Positions 63,028-64,000 of a DNA stretch of 64,000 nt are shown piece by piece. Below the pieces are notes generated by a model that saw nothing but the letters and a program-made list of their open reading frames with translations, had not been told where the DNA came from and searched no databases. The stretch's first letter is position 1; every line of letters begins with the position of its first letter. The stretch is from Pseudoalteromonas luteoviolacea S2607 (lineage in GTDB: Bacteria > Pseudomonadota > Gammaproteobacteria > Enterobacterales > Alteromonadaceae). The translations under genes and the position numbers were made by a program. The DNA is taken from the NCBI RefSeq assembly GCF_001625575.1, contig NZ_AUXV01000001.1:1-64000 (forward strand), read 5' to 3'.

Positions 63028-64000
63028 ATGAATGAGACAACTATAAAAAAACGCATCGACTCCATCGATATGCTTCGGGGGTTGGTCATTTTAATCATGC
63101 TCGTCGACCATGCGCGCGAAAAGTTCTATTTACATAAAAACGTCGCTGATCCGATGAATATTGATAGTACCGATCCCGACCTATTTTTCACACGGTTACT
63201 CGCGCATTTTTGTGCACCTATTTTTGTTTTTTTAACCGGCTTGTCTGCGTGGTTATATGCCCATCCGGCCAATAAAGCACCACGCAGTGCACAAAGCTTT
63301 TTACTTAAACGCGGCTTATTTTTGATTTTAATTGAAATCACGCTCGTTAATTTTTCGTGGTTTGCAGCCTATACCACCCTCTACTTACAGGTCATTTGGG
63401 CCATTGGTGTGAGCATGATTGCATTAGCCGCGCTCCTCTACCTGCCCCGTCTTTGGATAGCAGTCATCGGATTCGCCATTGTATTTGGCCACAACGCGCT
63501 TGGTTTTATTGAGTTTGCGCCTCATGAAACGGGTTACACACTGTGGACTATCCTGCATGACAGAGCATTTTTAGTCAGCGAAGGGGCATTAAAGATCAGG
63601 GCATCATACCCTGTGCTGCCTTGGATAGGCGTGATTGCTGTGGGCTACGCAGCAGGACCGCTATTTAGCCACAACGTAGATGAATTAACGCGACGTAAAA
63701 CCTTAATCATGGGCGGCACGGCGTGCCTTATTGCACTGGTACTACTTAGAGCCTTTAACATTTATGGCGAGTCACAGCCTTGGCAAATGTATGATGAGTC
63801 TATTCGCAGTGTGATGTCATTTTTGAACTTTACCAAATACCCACCATCGCTGATGTTTTTGCTCTTTACTCTTGGCATAGGCGCATTTGTATTAGCCTAT
63901 TTAGAAACTGCAAAAAGTAAGCTGTGCGCGATGCTAAAAACCTTTGGTTCAGTACCGATGTTTTTCTACATTTTGCATTTATACGTGCTGCTCATTACCT
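63028..64000 (+). CDS. DUF1624 / heparan-alpha-glucosaminide-acetyltransferase-like membrane protein, truncated by window end
   Basis: Starts MNETTIKKRIDSIDMLRGLV, a cytosolic N-terminus then a helix. The D-x-x-RG-(L/F) motif in 'IDSIDMLRGLVILIMLVDHA' is the hallmark of the DUF1624 / acyltransferase_3-like membrane family. At least seven hydrophobic segments follow (LLAHFCAPIFVFLTGLSAWL, VIWAIGVSMIALAALLYLP, GVIAVGYAAGPLF and others). The frame runs open to 64000 and is cut there after 324 codons. Not annotatable further: catalytic residues of the HGSNAT family lie partly beyond the window. Function likely acyl transfer to envelope sugars. Confidence 0.8.
   Translation, partial: MNETTIKKRIDSIDMLRGLVILIMLVDHAREKFYLHKNVADPMNIDSTDPDLFFTRLLAHFCAPIFVFLTGLSAWLYAHPANKAPRSAQSFLLKRGLFLILIEITLVNFSWFAAYTTLYLQVIWAIGVSMIALAALLYLPRLWIAVIGFAIVFGHNALGFIEFAPHETGYTLWTILHDRAFLVSEGALKIRASYPVLPWIGVIAVGYAAGPLFSHNVDELTRRKTLIMGGTACLIALVLLRAFNIYGESQPWQMYDESIRSVMSFLNFTKYPPSLMFLLFTLGIGAFVLAYLETAKSKLCAMLKTFGSVPMFFYILHLYVLLIT

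Overview
The window looks like a chromosomal accessory region of a marine gammaproteobacterium. The best guess is Alteromonadales, Pseudoalteromonas-like, from moderate A+T content, many LysR regulators with small redox operons, TonB/Fur-type iron uptake, secreted beta-propeller, Kelch, ankyrin and HEAT-repeat proteins, and an IS200-like transposase beginning MATARSRQV at the left edge. This assignment is inference; there is no rRNA or core marker here. No tRNA, rRNA or CRISPR array was seen.

Left part (1-14.6 kb, all minus strand): a polymorphic-toxin locus. A Sec-signalled SpvB/Rhs giant (about 3,660 residues) is translationally coupled to an upstream secreted FN3/PQQ-like partner and, downstream, to a small membrane protein that is probably the immunity gene. 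Beyond a terminator lie Rhs pre-toxin remnants, a displaced NlpC/P60- or CHAP-like toxin tip and an exported ankyrin protein that is its likely immunity partner. Both toxin-immunity junctions have the same 8-base overlap. The displaced module is bounded by two 29-base near-identical repeats, one of them just upstream of the transposase gene.

14.9-17.2 kb: an arsenic operon (ArsC-ArsR fusion, Acr3 efflux pump, dual-specificity phosphatase) behind a 38-base palindrome. 17.3-28.2 kb: LysR/FAD-monooxygenase pair, an orphan membrane protein, a three-gene phosphorelay (hybrid kinase, HPt protein, double-receiver regulator), a LysR/quinone-reductase pair and a Kelch protein. 28.4-31.3 kb: an unusual FeoB-like transporter coupled to a CzcO-like flavoprotein, both cysteine-rich. 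31.5-38.3 kb: a serine hydrolase, a membrane-anchored AraC regulator, an ECF-type sigma factor coupled to a transmembrane Ser/Thr kinase with periplasmic S-layer-homology-like repeats, then two small exported proteins sharing a 14-base upstream element.

38.4-53.6 kb: a beta-propeller lipoprotein, an esterase-TPR protein, several LysR-linked redox and detoxification operons (FAD oxidoreductase, aldehyde dehydrogenase, GST/CurA-like reductase/DJ-1-like protein), a truncated Aer-like PAS gene, an exported ankyrin protein, and a membrane protein with a winged-helix repressor behind three palindromes. 53.7-58.6 kb: a PAN/RCC1 secreted protein and a two-gene exported pair whose HEAT-like member resembles the N-terminal half of vitellogenin/MTP lipid-transfer proteins. 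59-64 kb: LysR, a short SDR, a TonB-dependent siderophore receptor with a Fur-like box, and a DUF1624-type membrane protein cut by the window end.
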